A stretch of DNA of 64,000 bases from Streptomyces rishiriensis (GCF_030815485.1 NZ_JAUSWV010000002.1:4402001-4466000); one strand, 5' to 3'; positions 32,966 through 41,300 are shown, numbered from the stretch's first letter. Translations and numbers: made by a program. Notes: generated by a model not told the origin, from the sequence alone.

Positions 32966-32989
32966 TAGTAGCCATGGACATAGTAGCCA
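32966..32989. promoter_or_regulatory. Direct repeat TAGTAGCCA upstream of the MarR-like gene
   Basis: Two exact TAGTAGCCA copies 15 bp apart in an AT-rich patch, followed by AGTACTCTATT with possible -10 TACTCT. Likely promoter/operator of the gene at 33078, whose transcript would have a leader of about 75 bases. Confidence 0.5.
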
Positions 32990-33077
32990 AGTACTCTATT
33001 CGTCATGGGCAGGGTTTCACCTCGCCCGTGCGTACTCCAGCCGTACCGGACGACGAGAGCACTCAGGGGGCAACACC

Positions 33078-33575
33078 ATGACCACCACCGCGTCAACCAC
33101 CGCATCCACCACCACCGAGCCCGCCACCACCGAGCCCGTCACCGGCCCCCTCGCCGATGCCCGCGCCCTCGGCCTGGCCCACTACGCCGCCCGCGGCGTC
33201 CTGGAGCACGTCCTGGCGCGGCACGGCATCACGTTCCAGCAGCAGGTCGCCTTGCGCGCCGCCCTCGGCGCCGACACCCCGCAGACGCCGGACGATCTCG
33301 TCAGCCAGGTCCAGGGCTCCCTCAAGGCCGACGCGGCCGCCATCCGCGCCACTCTCGACGAACTGCTGGCCAGGCAGTTGCTCGTCGCGGACGGCGCGCA
33401 CGTTCGTCCCACGGATGCGGGGCGTGAGCTGACGGCCGCCGTCGGCGCGGAGACCGCCCCCGTCAGCGCCCGCGTCTGGGGCGGGATACCCGCCGCGGAC
33501 CTGGCCGCCGCCGGCCGTGTCCTCGCCCTGGTCACCGAGCGGGCCAACGCCGAACTCGCGGCGCTGTCCGCCTGA
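33078..33575 (+). CDS. MarR-like winged-helix protein
   Basis: 165-aa protein. A Thr-rich N-terminus (TTTASTTASTTTEP) is followed by a helical region (FQQQVALRAALG), a winged-helix-like segment (SLKADAAAIRATLDELLARQ, wing LLVADGAHVRPTDAGRELTA) and C-terminal dimerisation-type helices. It resembles MarR regulators but is short of a strong recognition-helix signature, so the call is tentative. GGGGG lies before the ATG. An AT-rich upstream patch with repeated TAGTAGCCA may be its own binding site. No neighbouring structural gene is in the same direction; the 250 bp after it contain only GC-rich non-coding sequence. Confidence 0.65.
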   Translation: MTTTASTTASTTTEPATTEPVTGPLADARALGLAHYAARGVLEHVLARHGITFQQQVALRAALGADTPQTPDDLVSQVQGSLKADAAAIRATLDELLARQLLVADGAHVRPTDAGRELTAAVGAETAPVSARVWGGIPAADLAAAGRVLALVTERANAELAALSA

Positions 33576-33825
33576 ATGCCTGTCCGCCTGACCGGGCCCG
33601 AATGCCTGACCGTCCGGCTGTCTGACCACCCCGGCCCGGCCGGCCGGTGCCGCAGGCCTTCTGGCCGGGGCCTTCCTCCACGCCGACAGCTCCACCCCAC
33701 ACACCCCACCCGACACCCGTACGCCGGTACCGCCGAGGGAACGGCTGCGGGGCGGCGTACGCCGACGTGGTGTCGGAGTGCGCCGCCCCGGAGCGGGACG
33801 AGTGCTGTGACCGGTTCCTCTCCCG

Positions 33826-34644
33826 TCACTTCGGGTCGCGGTCGAAGAGCGACCGGGACCAGAAGTAACCGAGTACGGCGAGACCGAGGCACCAGGCGAC
33901 GGCGAGCCATCCGTTGTGGCCGATCTCGCTGCCGAGCAGCAGGCCGCGCAGGGTTTCGATGGCCGGGGTGAAGGGCTGGTACTCGGCGATCGGCTGGAAC
34001 CAGCCCGGCATCGCGTCGACCGGGACGAAGGCGCTGGAGATGAGCGGCAGGAAGATCAGCGGCATGGCGTTGTTGCTGGCGGCCTCGGCGTTCGGGCTGG
34101 ACAGGCCCATCCCGACCGCGATCCAGGTGAGCGCCGTGGCGAAGAGCACGAGCAGCCCGAACGCGGCCAGCCACTCCAGGGCCGTGGCGTCGGTGGACCG
34201 GAACCCGATGGCCACCCCGACGACTCCCACGACGATCACGCCGGCGACGCACTGGAGCACGCCGCCGACGACGTGTCCGAAGAGCACGGATCCGCGGTGG
34301 ATCGCCATCGTGCGGAAGCGGGCGATGATGCCCTCGCTCATGTCCATGGCGACGGACACCGCGGTGCCGATCGTGGTGGAGCCGATGGTCATCAGCAGCA
34401 GGCCCGGGACGATATAGGCGATGTAGTCGGACCGGTCCGCTCCGCCGCCCCCGATGCCCGCGCTCATCGCGCCACCGAAGACGTAGACGAAGAGCAGCAG
34501 CAGCACGACCGGCGTGAGCAGCAGGTTCAGCGTCATCGACGGGTAGCGCCGGGCGTGCAGGAGGTTGCGGCGCAGCATCGTGGACGAGTCGCGCACGGCG
34601 AGGGAGATCCGGGCCGGGCGGGCGGGAGCCGGGGGAGTGCTCAT
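33826..34644 (-). CDS. ABC-2 transporter permease (DrrB-like)
   Basis: 272-aa integral membrane protein with six hydrophobic segments (SMTLNLLLTPVVLLLLFVYV, IVPGLLLMTIGSTTIGTAVS, WLAAFGLLVLFATALTWIAV and others). The ABC-2 signature LLHARRYPS and the LRGLLLGSEIGHNGWLAVAW end match daunorubicin-resistance-type permeases. It forms an exporter with the ATPase gene upstream, whose stop overlaps its ATG by four bases. Substrate unknown. Confidence 0.92.
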   Translation of the reverse strand: MSTPPAPARPARISLAVRDSSTMLRRNLLHARRYPSMTLNLLLTPVVLLLLFVYVFGGAMSAGIGGGGADRSDYIAYIVPGLLLMTIGSTTIGTAVSVAMDMSEGIIARFRTMAIHRGSVLFGHVVGGVLQCVAGVIVVGVVGVAIGFRSTDATALEWLAAFGLLVLFATALTWIAVGMGLSSPNAEAASNNAMPLIFLPLISSAFVPVDAMPGWFQPIAEYQPFTPAIETLRGLLLGSEIGHNGWLAVAWCLGLAVLGYFWSRSLFDRDPK

Positions 34645-35642
34645 CGGACGTTCTCCTTGGACTGGTGGGGGACGGTGGTGGAGCCGGTCAGGGCGAAGAA
34701 GACGTCGTCGAGGTCGGGGGTGTGCACGGTCAGCTCGTCGGCCTCGATACCGGCCGAGTCCAGCCGGTCGAGGATCGAGCGCAGCTCACGCTGGCTGCCG
34801 TCGCTGGGGATCTGCAGGGCCAGCGCCTCGTCGTCCCGGGCGACTTCGCGCAGGGCGGAGGCGGCGCTCCGGTACGTGGCCGGGTCGGCGAAGCGGAGCC
34901 GGACATGGCCGCCGGGGACGAGCCTCTTCAGTTCCTCGGCGCTGCCCTCGGCGGCGATCCTGCCGTCGTTGAGGACGGCGATGCGGTCGGCGAGTTCGTC
35001 GGCCTCTTCCAGGTACTGGGTGGTGAGGAAGACGGTGACGCCGTCGGAGACCAGCTCGCGGATGATCTGCCACATGTTGTGCCGGCTGCGCGGGTCGAGG
35101 CCGGTCGTCGGCTCGTCGAGGAAGATGATCCGCGGGCTGCCGACGAGCGTCATGGCGATGTCGAGACGGCGCTTCATTCCGCCGGAGTAGGTGGCGGCGG
35201 GCTTCTTCGCGGCCTCGACCAGGTCGAAGCGCTCCAGCAGCCCGGCGGTGATCCGCCGCCCCTCCGCCTTGGACAGGTGGTGCAGGTCCGCCATGAGGAG
35301 CATGTTCTCCTCACCGGTGATCAGGCCGTCCACGGCGGAGAACTGACCCGTCACGCCGATCGCGGCACGTACCCCGTCCGGTGCCGTGGCGATGTCGTGG
35401 CCCGCTACCTGGGCCTGGCCGCCGTCGGCGCTGATGAGCGTGGAAAGGATCTTGACGGCGGTGGTCTTGCCGGCGCCGTTCGGCCCGAGGAGCGCGAACA
35501 CGGACCCGGCGGGGATGAGCAGATCGATGCCGTCGAGGACGGTCTTGTCACCGTACGACTTGCGCAGACCGATGGTGGAGACGGCGATGGGCGACGGGTC
35601 ACGGTGACTCGGACTGGACGTGGGCATGACAGAAGAAGGCAT
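34641..35642 (-). CDS. ABC transporter ATP-binding protein (DrrA-like)
   Basis: 333-aa ATPase. Walker A GPNGAGKTT, signature YSGGMKRRLD, Walker B IIFLDEPTTGLDP and the H-loop-like TTQYLEEAD are present. The C-terminal extension (DUF4162-type, LKRLVPGGHVRLRFADP) is typical of DrrA antibiotic exporters. Translationally coupled to the permease by an ATGA overlap. It belongs to an operon with DUF4097 and RHH genes, so export is likely induced when the RHH regulator leaves the upstream operator array. Confidence 0.95.
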   Translation of the reverse strand: MPSSVMPTSSPSHRDPSPIAVSTIGLRKSYGDKTVLDGIDLLIPAGSVFALLGPNGAGKTTAVKILSTLISADGGQAQVAGHDIATAPDGVRAAIGVTGQFSAVDGLITGEENMLLMADLHHLSKAEGRRITAGLLERFDLVEAAKKPAATYSGGMKRRLDIAMTLVGSPRIIFLDEPTTGLDPRSRHNMWQIIRELVSDGVTVFLTTQYLEEADELADRIAVLNDGRIAAEGSAEELKRLVPGGHVRLRFADPATYRSAASALREVARDDEALALQIPSDGSQRELRSILDRLDSAGIEADELTVHTPDLDDVFFALTGSTTVPHQSKENVR

Positions 35643-35701
35643 GGGGCCCTCCGTTCGAAGGCTGAAGTGGGCGGGGGACGGGGCCGGTCGGGAAGGCGTG
35701 C

Positions 35702-36550
35702 TCAGGCCTTGGCGCGGCGGATGTGGATGTTGCCGTACCGGGTGCGGGCGCGGATCTTGACGGTGTCCTCGGTCTTCTCCGGGGACTCGGACGCGGTGAG
35801 CGTGTTGCGCACCTGGCCGGAGTCGGAACTGACGTCGAGCCAGGCGGCCGTGCCCTCGCGGATGCCGACGTCGATGGCGCCGTAGGAGGTCTCCAACTGG
35901 ACGGTGCCGCGAACCACTTCGCCCACCCGCAGGGTGCCGTGGGCGGTGGTGGCGGTGACCGAGTCCTCGGCGCGCGTGATGTCGATGTCACCGTTGGCGC
36001 CGCTCACGCGCAGCTCGCCGGTCACGGCGCCGACGGTCGTGCTGCCGTGCGAGTTCTTCAGGACGGCGGGGCCGTCGACGAAGCCGACGCGCATGCTGCC
36101 GGAGCTGGCGGTGATCTCGGCGGAGCCCTCGACGTGGTCCACGGTGATCGTGCCGTGCGCCGCGGTCAGCTCCAGCGGGCCCGTGGTGTCGAGGCGGACG
36201 TCGCCCGCCGAGTTCTTGACGCGGACCTCGCCGAGCCGGCCCTCGCCGATCACCTGGGTCCAGGCGCCGGTCGTGTCGATCCGTGAGCCCGTGGGCAGGT
36301 CGACCGTCACGTCGACGGTGCCCGTGCGGCCGAGTCCGAACAGCGTGGGCTTGGGCGTCCTGATGGTCAGGACTCCGCCCGCGTACGTGACCTCGGTCTG
36401 GGCGGCCACCCGTGTGTCCAGGTCCTTCTCCGGGTCGCGGGGCCGCACCTCGACGACGGTGTCGGAGCGGTCGGACGCGGTGAACTGGAGGGAACCGGCG
36501 TCCACGCGTGCGGTGACCGAGATCGCTTCGGGAGTGTCGAAAGAAGGCAT
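35702..36550 (-). CDS. DUF4097-family beta-repeat protein
   Basis: 282-aa protein made of repeated short beta strands (VKNSAGDVRLDTTGPLELTA, GTITVDHVEGSAEITASSGS, GSTTVGAVTGELRVSGANGD), giving a right-handed or adhesin-like beta solenoid typical of DUF4097. No signal peptide or membrane helix, so cytoplasmic. Such genes are often found beside RHH regulators and DrrAB-type exporters in Streptomyces; the role may be ligand sensing or scaffold. It lies between the RHH gene and the ABC genes on the same strand with gaps of 104 and 59 bp. Confidence 0.88.
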   Translation of the reverse strand: MPSFDTPEAISVTARVDAGSLQFTASDRSDTVVEVRPRDPEKDLDTRVAAQTEVTYAGGVLTIRTPKPTLFGLGRTGTVDVTVDLPTGSRIDTTGAWTQVIGEGRLGEVRVKNSAGDVRLDTTGPLELTAAHGTITVDHVEGSAEITASSGSMRVGFVDGPAVLKNSHGSTTVGAVTGELRVSGANGDIDITRAEDSVTATTAHGTLRVGEVVRGTVQLETSYGAIDVGIREGTAAWLDVSSDSGQVRNTLTASESPEKTEDTVKIRARTRYGNIHIRRAKA

Positions 36551-36654
36551 GGCTGTCCCGTCCTCATGGGTCTTCAGGGCGTCCCCGCTGGTGGGACGTG
36601 GTGAATGAAGTGGTGCGGGTGCGGGTGCGGTGGTGCGTGCGGGCGGGAGCGGGG

Positions 36655-37170
36655 CTAGCGCACCCAGCCCGTGAAGCTCTGTCCGAGTGTCTGGGTCTTC
36701 TCCGTCGTGCGCGGTTGCCGCGGGCCGCCGTCGACCGCGGCCGACACGGCGCGCACCAGCCAGGCGTTGACCGACAGGCCCTCCCGGGTCGCGGCCTCCT
36801 CGGCGCGGGCCTTGAGGTGGGCCGGCAGGCGCAGGTTGACGCGGGCGGTACCGCCCTCGTCACCGTCGGCCGGGGCCTTGAGCGGTTCGGCGGGCGCGAC
36901 CGGCTCCACGATGCCGCGCTCGCCGCCGGCCGGGAGTGTCACCACGAAGTGGGGGTCGAGCCCGCGCAGCCGTACGTCGACCGAGCCGGGGGCGAGATCG
37001 CGGGTGATCTCGTCCGTCGCGGCGGAGAGCACGTGGAGCATGGTCAGCCGGGTCGCCGACTCCAGAGGAGCGGTGAGCCTCTCCGCCAGCTCGCGTGCTT
37101 CGTCACCGCCGGCTTCGGCGGCCACCGCGAGTTCGCGGCGGAGAGTGTCGACATACGGGGTGAGGTCCAT
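36655..37170 (-). CDS. Ribbon-helix-helix (Arc/HicB-type) DNA-binding protein
   Basis: 171-aa protein. The C-terminal part (residues about 112-150: ARVNLRLPAHLKARAEEAA, then REGLSVNAWLVRAVSAAV) is a clear RHH domain, with the strand RVNLRLP that enters the major groove. The N-terminal 100 residues (MDLTPYVDTLRRELAVAAEA, helical, then a small beta region) may bind a ligand or partner. ATG 37170 is chosen; it borders directly on an array of TGGCRCC boxes that is almost certainly its operator. It heads the DUF4097/DrrAB operon. Annotation as a HicB antitoxin is common for this type, but no HicA toxin gene is present. Confidence 0.88.
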   Translation of the reverse strand: MDLTPYVDTLRRELAVAAEAGGDEARELAERLTAPLESATRLTMLHVLSAATDEITRDLAPGSVDVRLRGLDPHFVVTLPAGGERGIVEPVAPAEPLKAPADGDEGGTARVNLRLPAHLKARAEEAATREGLSVNAWLVRAVSAAVDGGPRQPRTTEKTQTLGQSFTGWVR

Positions 37171-37418
37171 GACGCCATGATGGCACCACAATGGCGCCAT
37201 GTGCAAGCGGTGGAGTGTCTTTCTTGGACGGCCGGTCGCTATGACTGCTCTGACCTGCGAAAATGTGATGGCACCCGATGGGGTGACTGTGGCGCCATCT
37301 CTGTTCAAGTGTCCGTGATGGCACCGAAGTGGCGCCGAGTGGCACCGAGTGGCACTGAATGATGCCGGGGTGGCGCCGGGTGGTGTCCGATGGCACCGCT
37401 TGGTGCCGAGCGGCCCCG
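37171..37418. promoter_or_regulatory. Helically phased array of TGGCRCC operator boxes
   Basis: TGGCACCA 37181 and TGGCGCCA 37192 (11 bp apart); TGGCACCC 37269 and TGGCGCCA 37290 (21 bp); then a nearly unbroken series starting at 37319, 37330, 37340, 37350, 37360 (TGATGCCG), 37371, 37381 (TGGTGTCC), 37391, 37401 and, degenerate, 37411. Spacing is always 10 or 11 bp, one helical turn. The octamer TGGCGCCA is a palindrome of the size contacted by an RHH dimer. The array runs from the RHH start codon to about 70 bp before the GACAGG element of the dioxygenase gene. Confidence 0.85.
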
Positions 37419-37487
37419 GTCGGGGCCGGGCCCCTCCCGGCGCTTTTTGCCTGCGCTTGGAATTCCACAGGTCGTTCCCACGCCTGT

Positions 37488-37506
37488 GACAGGCCCGCCT
37501 CCTAGC
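37488..37506 (+). promoter_or_regulatory. Conserved promoter elements GACAGG-N7-CCTAGC (second copy)
   Basis: Same two hexamers and same 7-base spacing as before the paralogous gene at 25048, here 9 bases before the ATG. It lies beyond the end of the TGGCRCC array, which might therefore also affect this promoter. Confidence 0.45.
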
Positions 37507-37515
37507 TTCGCGGCC

Positions 37516-38553
37516 ATGACGGGAAACTCAGGAAACACAGCAAACACAGCCGGCACCGAGAACGACCAGCAGGGCCCCCGGCACAAGCGTGATCTGACCC
37601 GCCGCAAGGTGGTCGTCGCCGGTGCGGGCGCGGCCGTCGCCGTCGGGGCGGGCGGGGCGCTCGCCGCCGGCGCCTTCGCCGGGGAGAAGAGCGGGAGCAA
37701 GCCCAAGGCCACCGCTTCCGCCGGTGCCGGGGAGGTCTGCTACAAACTCACCTCCGAGACCACCGAAGGCCCGTACTACATCGACGCGGACAAGATCCGC
37801 CAGGACATCACCGAGGACAAGGAGGGCATCCCGCTCACCCTCGCCCTCAAGGTGATCGACTCCGAGACCTGCAAGCCCCTCGCGAACGCCGCCGTCGATG
37901 TCTGGCACTGCGACGCCCTCGGCATCTACTCGGGTTACGAGAGCCTCTCCACCGGCGGTGGCGGCGGTGCTCCCACCGACGCGCCCTCCGGCACCCCGAC
38001 CGGTACGCCGACCGACGTGCCGACCGGAGTCCCGACCGGCGAGCCGCCGGCCGGTGGCGGCGGTGGCGGCGGGCACGAGGAGCCCACCGACGACGAGCGC
38101 TATCTGCGCGGGACCTGGAAGACCGACCGGCAGGGACGCGTCACCTTCAAAACGATCTTCCCGGGCTGGTACCGCGGTCGCACGGTCCACATCCACACCA
38201 AGGTGCACGTCAACGGCGAGTGGACGGACGCCGGTTACGAGGGCGGCAACACCTGCCACACCGGCCAGTTCTTCCTGGACGAGGAGTCCGTTCTCGCCTC
38301 GGCCGAGGTGGCGCCGTACTCCACCAGCACCACCGAGCGCACCACGCTCACCGAGGACACGATCTACGACCAGAGCGGCGTCCAGGGTGGTCTGCTCAAG
38401 CTGAAGTACGACAAGAAGAACATCGCCAAGGGTGTCGTGGCTTCGATCACGATGGGTGTCGAACCCGACGCCACCCACGACGGCACCGACGACGCCGTCC
38501 AGCCGGGCGCGTCCGCGACGGCGTCGGCCGAGGCGTCGGCCTCCGCGAGCTGA
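37516..38553 (+). CDS. Tat-exported intradiol ring-cleavage dioxygenase (paralog 2)
   Basis: 345-aa paralog of the protein encoded at 25048. The twin-arginine segment (DLTRRKVVVAGAG), the TTEGPYYID Tyr, WHCDALGIYSGY, and the GWYRGRTVHIHTKVHVNG Tyr-His-His ligands are conserved. The Pro/Thr/Gly-rich insert is longer (PTGTPTDVPTGVPTGEPP, poly-Gly) and the tail is again Ser/Ala-rich. Upstream promoter elements are also conserved, so the duplication included the regulatory region. It is divergent from the RHH operon. Extracytoplasmic catechol or protocatechuate-like substrates are likely; the exact one is unknown. Confidence 0.9.
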   Translation: MTGNSGNTANTAGTENDQQGPRHKRDLTRRKVVVAGAGAAVAVGAGGALAAGAFAGEKSGSKPKATASAGAGEVCYKLTSETTEGPYYIDADKIRQDITEDKEGIPLTLALKVIDSETCKPLANAAVDVWHCDALGIYSGYESLSTGGGGGAPTDAPSGTPTGTPTDVPTGVPTGEPPAGGGGGGGHEEPTDDERYLRGTWKTDRQGRVTFKTIFPGWYRGRTVHIHTKVHVNGEWTDAGYEGGNTCHTGQFFLDEESVLASAEVAPYSTSTTERTTLTEDTIYDQSGVQGGLLKLKYDKKNIAKGVVASITMGVEPDATHDGTDDAVQPGASATASAEASASAS

Positions 38554-38604
38554 TCCGTGCAGTGGGGGCGCACCGCTCGGGACGGGGCGTACCGGTCGGT
38601 CGTC

Positions 38605-39282
38605 TCACTCGTCCGGTGACGCCCCCTCCTCCAGCAGCCGCTCCGCGATGTCCGTCGACCAGCTCTGGGCCCACGCGCGCACCTCCGTGAGCTGGTCCTC
38701 GGTCAGGCCGTACGCCGTGAACGCCGAGTCCGGATAGTGGTCCGTACCCGTCAGCCGGGTCTGGAGGGTGGGCAGGTCGAAGTCGTCACGGGCGTGACGG
38801 CGGGCCAGTTCCTCCAGGTCGGGGTGGGTGAAGAGGGCCGACGCCGCCCTCGCGTCGATCAGGTCGACGGCCAGACCGCGGTCGTAGAGCGCCCGGACCT
38901 TCGTGCCCACCGCGTCCGGGAGAGCGAGCGCCGGACCGTACGGGGTGGGCACGGGCGGGCTCCAGAAGGTCTCCTTGTGCAGGGCCAACCGGAGGACCGT
39001 GTCCGTGGTGCGGTCCAGCACGGCCAGGTGCGCAGACAGCGGATCCGCGTCCCGGACCGTCGCCCGGTGGCTGCCCCGGGCGGTGAGCGCCACGCCCAGC
39101 TCCTCGGCCAGCCGGGGCATCGGCTGCGCGCTCTCCGTCGCCAAGTCCACGTTCGCGTGCGGGCGTTGGAGCAGCTCGTGCGCCTGGAGCGCGTAACCGC
39201 CCGCGAGGGCCCAGGGGGAGCCGGCGGCGGCCACGTCGACGACCTCGGCGAGGAGCCGGAGGTGGGATTCGAGAAGGTCCAC
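38605..39282 (-). CDS. Nucleotidyltransferase-fold protein (AbiEii-like)
   Basis: 225-aa protein with a GSPWALAGGYALQAHELLQRP helix-strand-helix and ANVDLATES, matching the start of AbiEii/AbiGii-type nucleotidyltransferases and aminoglycoside adenylyltransferase-like proteins. The second metal-binding Asp of the usual DxD is Ala here (VDLAT), so activity is doubtful. The C-terminal half (KVRALYDRGLAVDLIDARAA) fits the family. No partner antitoxin gene is adjacent, so this is probably not a working toxin-antitoxin pair. GTG 39282 is the predicted start without a strong ribosome site. Confidence 0.75.
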   Translation of the reverse strand: MDLLESHLRLLAEVVDVAAAGSPWALAGGYALQAHELLQRPHANVDLATESAQPMPRLAEELGVALTARGSHRATVRDADPLSAHLAVLDRTTDTVLRLALHKETFWSPPVPTPYGPALALPDAVGTKVRALYDRGLAVDLIDARAASALFTHPDLEELARRHARDDFDLPTLQTRLTGTDHYPDSAFTAYGLTEDQLTEVRAWAQSWSTDIAERLLEEGASPDE

Positions 39283-39352
39283 CGAGTAGTCGTACCAGGT
39301 GCGGTGACCGGACCGCGGCCCGAGGCGGTGAACGACGGGTTGAACGCGGGCG

Positions 39353-39718
39353 CTACTTCGCGACGAACTGCGTGAGGATCGCCTGCACCTCGTAGATGTC
39401 GACCCCCTTGGTGAACGTCTTCTGGATCGGCACGGACGAGCCGGACACCCAGATCTTCAGCTCGGCGTCCAGGTCGAAGGTGCCGGCCGTCTCCACCGCG
39501 AAGTGCGTGATGCTGCGGTACGGAATGGAGTGGTACTCGGTCTTCTTGCCGGTGATTCCCTGCTTGTCGACGAGGATCAGCCGGCGGTCCGTGAACAGGA
39601 TGGTGTCGCGGATCAGCAGAAAGGCGGCCTGCACATGCTCGCCCTGGCCCAGCAGCCGGGCGTAGTCCTGCTGCGCCTGCGCCGGGTCGATCGGGTGTGC
39701 GTTGCCGAAGAGTGCCAT
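39353..39718 (-). CDS. Bacterial PH-domain protein
   Basis: 121-aa protein with a YokE/bPH-type fold: a short helix (DPAQAQQDYARLLGQGEHVQ), a beta barrel (AAFLLIRDTILFTDRRLILV, KTEYHSIPYRSITHFAVETA) and a C-terminal helix. No membrane helix, so cytoplasmic; bacterial PH domains form oligomers and their ligands are mostly unknown. ATG 39718 has GGGGGA eight bases upstream; the longer frame to 39883 crosses non-coding DNA. Confidence 0.87.
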   Translation of the reverse strand: MALFGNAHPIDPAQAQQDYARLLGQGEHVQAAFLLIRDTILFTDRRLILVDKQGITGKKTEYHSIPYRSITHFAVETAGTFDLDAELKIWVSGSSVPIQKTFTKGVDIYEVQAILTQFVAK

Positions 39719-39945
39719 GGAAGATCCCCCAGTTGACGATGACGCCGATCCATGTGTGGTGATCCCTCCCCGGAGGGAGGTGTTCGTCCCCGATGCGCAC
39801 CTTAAGGGGGAGGTGGGGGAATCGTGAAGGAGTTTGATCGAGTCGCGGAGGGGGCGACGGAAAAAATCCTCTTCGCGCGGCAACTCTTCACGTGGCGGCG
39901 ACCACTGACAGGACGTAAGTCCGTTCCTCCCCGTAAGGATCCCCC

Positions 39946-41289
39946 GTGGCAGCTCCCTCCCACCGCCGGTCCCTCCGCTCGCGCCGCGTCCTCGTCGTCT
40001 CCGCCGCCGCCGTGGCCGCGGCCGTCGGCGCCGGTGTCGTCGTGATGAACGCGAACGCCGGGACCGTCGACCTGTACCACCAGACGCTCGCTGCGAAGGA
40101 CGGCTGGGCCTCCTCCGGCACGGGCACCACCGGTGGCACCAAGGCCGACGCCGCGCACACCTTCACGGTGTCCACCCGCGCCCAGCTGGTGAAGGCGCTG
40201 GGGTCCGCCTCCGACACCACCCCCCGGATCATCAAGGTCAAGGGCACGATCGACGCCAACACCGACGACGCGGGCAAGAAGCTGACCTGCGCCGACTACG
40301 CGTCGGGCACGGGCTACTCGCTGTCCGCCTATCTGAAGGCGTACGACCCCTCCTCGTACGGGACCTCCAAGCTGCCCTCCGGCACCCAGGAGAAGGCCCG
40401 CGCCGCCGCGCAGACCAAGCAGGCGAAGAACATCGTCTTCAAGGTGCCCGCCAACACCAGTGTCGTGGGTGTGCCCGGCACCAACGCCGGGATCTCCGGC
40501 GGCATGCTCCAGATCCAGAACGTGGACAACGTCGTCGTCCGCAACCTGACCTTCGGCGGCACCGAGGACTGCTTCCCGCAGTGGGACCCGACGGACGGCG
40601 ACGACGGGAACTGGAACTCCAACTACGACTCCGTCACCCTGCGCGGGGCGACCCACGTGTGGGCCGACCACAACACGTTCACCGACGCGCCGCACCTCGA
40701 CAGTGCCAACCCCACGTACTGCGGCCGCGAGTACCAGATCCACGACGGCGCCCTGGACATCACCAAGAGCTCGGACCTGGTGACCGTCTCGCGCAACCAG
40801 TTCACCAACCACGACAAGACGATGCTGATCGGCAGCAGCGACAGCGAGCCCAGCGGCAAGCTGCGCGTCTCCATCCACCACAACATCTGGAAGGGCATCG
40901 TCCAGCGCGCCCCGCTGGCCCGGGTCGGCCAGGTGCACATCTACAACAACTACTACGACGTCACGACCCTCAACGGCTACGCGACGCAGTACAGCATCAA
41001 CTCGCGCGCCAAGGCCCAGGTCGTCGCCGAGAACAACTACTGGAAGGTCCCGGCCGGCGGCAAGGTCGCGAAGCTGCTCAGCGGCGACGGAACCGGCGCG
41101 GTCAAGGGCTCCGGCAACCTCGTCAACGGCATGGTCACCGACGTCGTCGCCGCGTACAACGCCGCCTCGTCGAAGGACCTGAAGACGACGGTCAACTGGA
41201 CCCCGGCCCTGACGGCGGACCTGGAGACGTCGGCGAAGAACCTGCCCACGACCCTGGCGACGACCACGGGCGCGAGCGTCCTGAAGTAA
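39946..41289 (+). CDS. Secreted pectate lyase (polysaccharide lyase family 1)
   Basis: 447-aa secreted enzyme that cleaves polygalacturonate by beta-elimination with Ca2+. The signal peptide (SLRSRRVLVVSAAAVAAAVG) is followed by a parallel beta-helix. GATHVWADHNTFTDAP carries the WxDH motif with a Ca2+-binding Asp, ITKSSDLVTVSRNQFTNHDK a second conserved coil, and APLARVGQVHIYNNYY the catalytic Arg. GTG 39946 follows AAGGAT. Such enzymes serve growth on plant matter. Monocistronic with its own terminator; the 227-bp gap upstream holds its promoter but no recognisable operator. Confidence 0.93.
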   Translation: MAAPSHRRSLRSRRVLVVSAAAVAAAVGAGVVVMNANAGTVDLYHQTLAAKDGWASSGTGTTGGTKADAAHTFTVSTRAQLVKALGSASDTTPRIIKVKGTIDANTDDAGKKLTCADYASGTGYSLSAYLKAYDPSSYGTSKLPSGTQEKARAAAQTKQAKNIVFKVPANTSVVGVPGTNAGISGGMLQIQNVDNVVVRNLTFGGTEDCFPQWDPTDGDDGNWNSNYDSVTLRGATHVWADHNTFTDAPHLDSANPTYCGREYQIHDGALDITKSSDLVTVSRNQFTNHDKTMLIGSSDSEPSGKLRVSIHHNIWKGIVQRAPLARVGQVHIYNNYYDVTTLNGYATQYSINSRAKAQVVAENNYWKVPAGGKVAKLLSGDGTGAVKGSGNLVNGMVTDVVAAYNAASSKDLKTTVNWTPALTADLETSAKNLPTTLATTTGASVLK

Positions 41290-41300
41290 CACCCCCGGAC

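Noticed and set aside
36655..37170. HicAB-type toxin-antitoxin system
   Set aside because: There is an RHH protein but no HicA or other small toxin next to it. The operon instead encodes DUF4097 and an ABC exporter.
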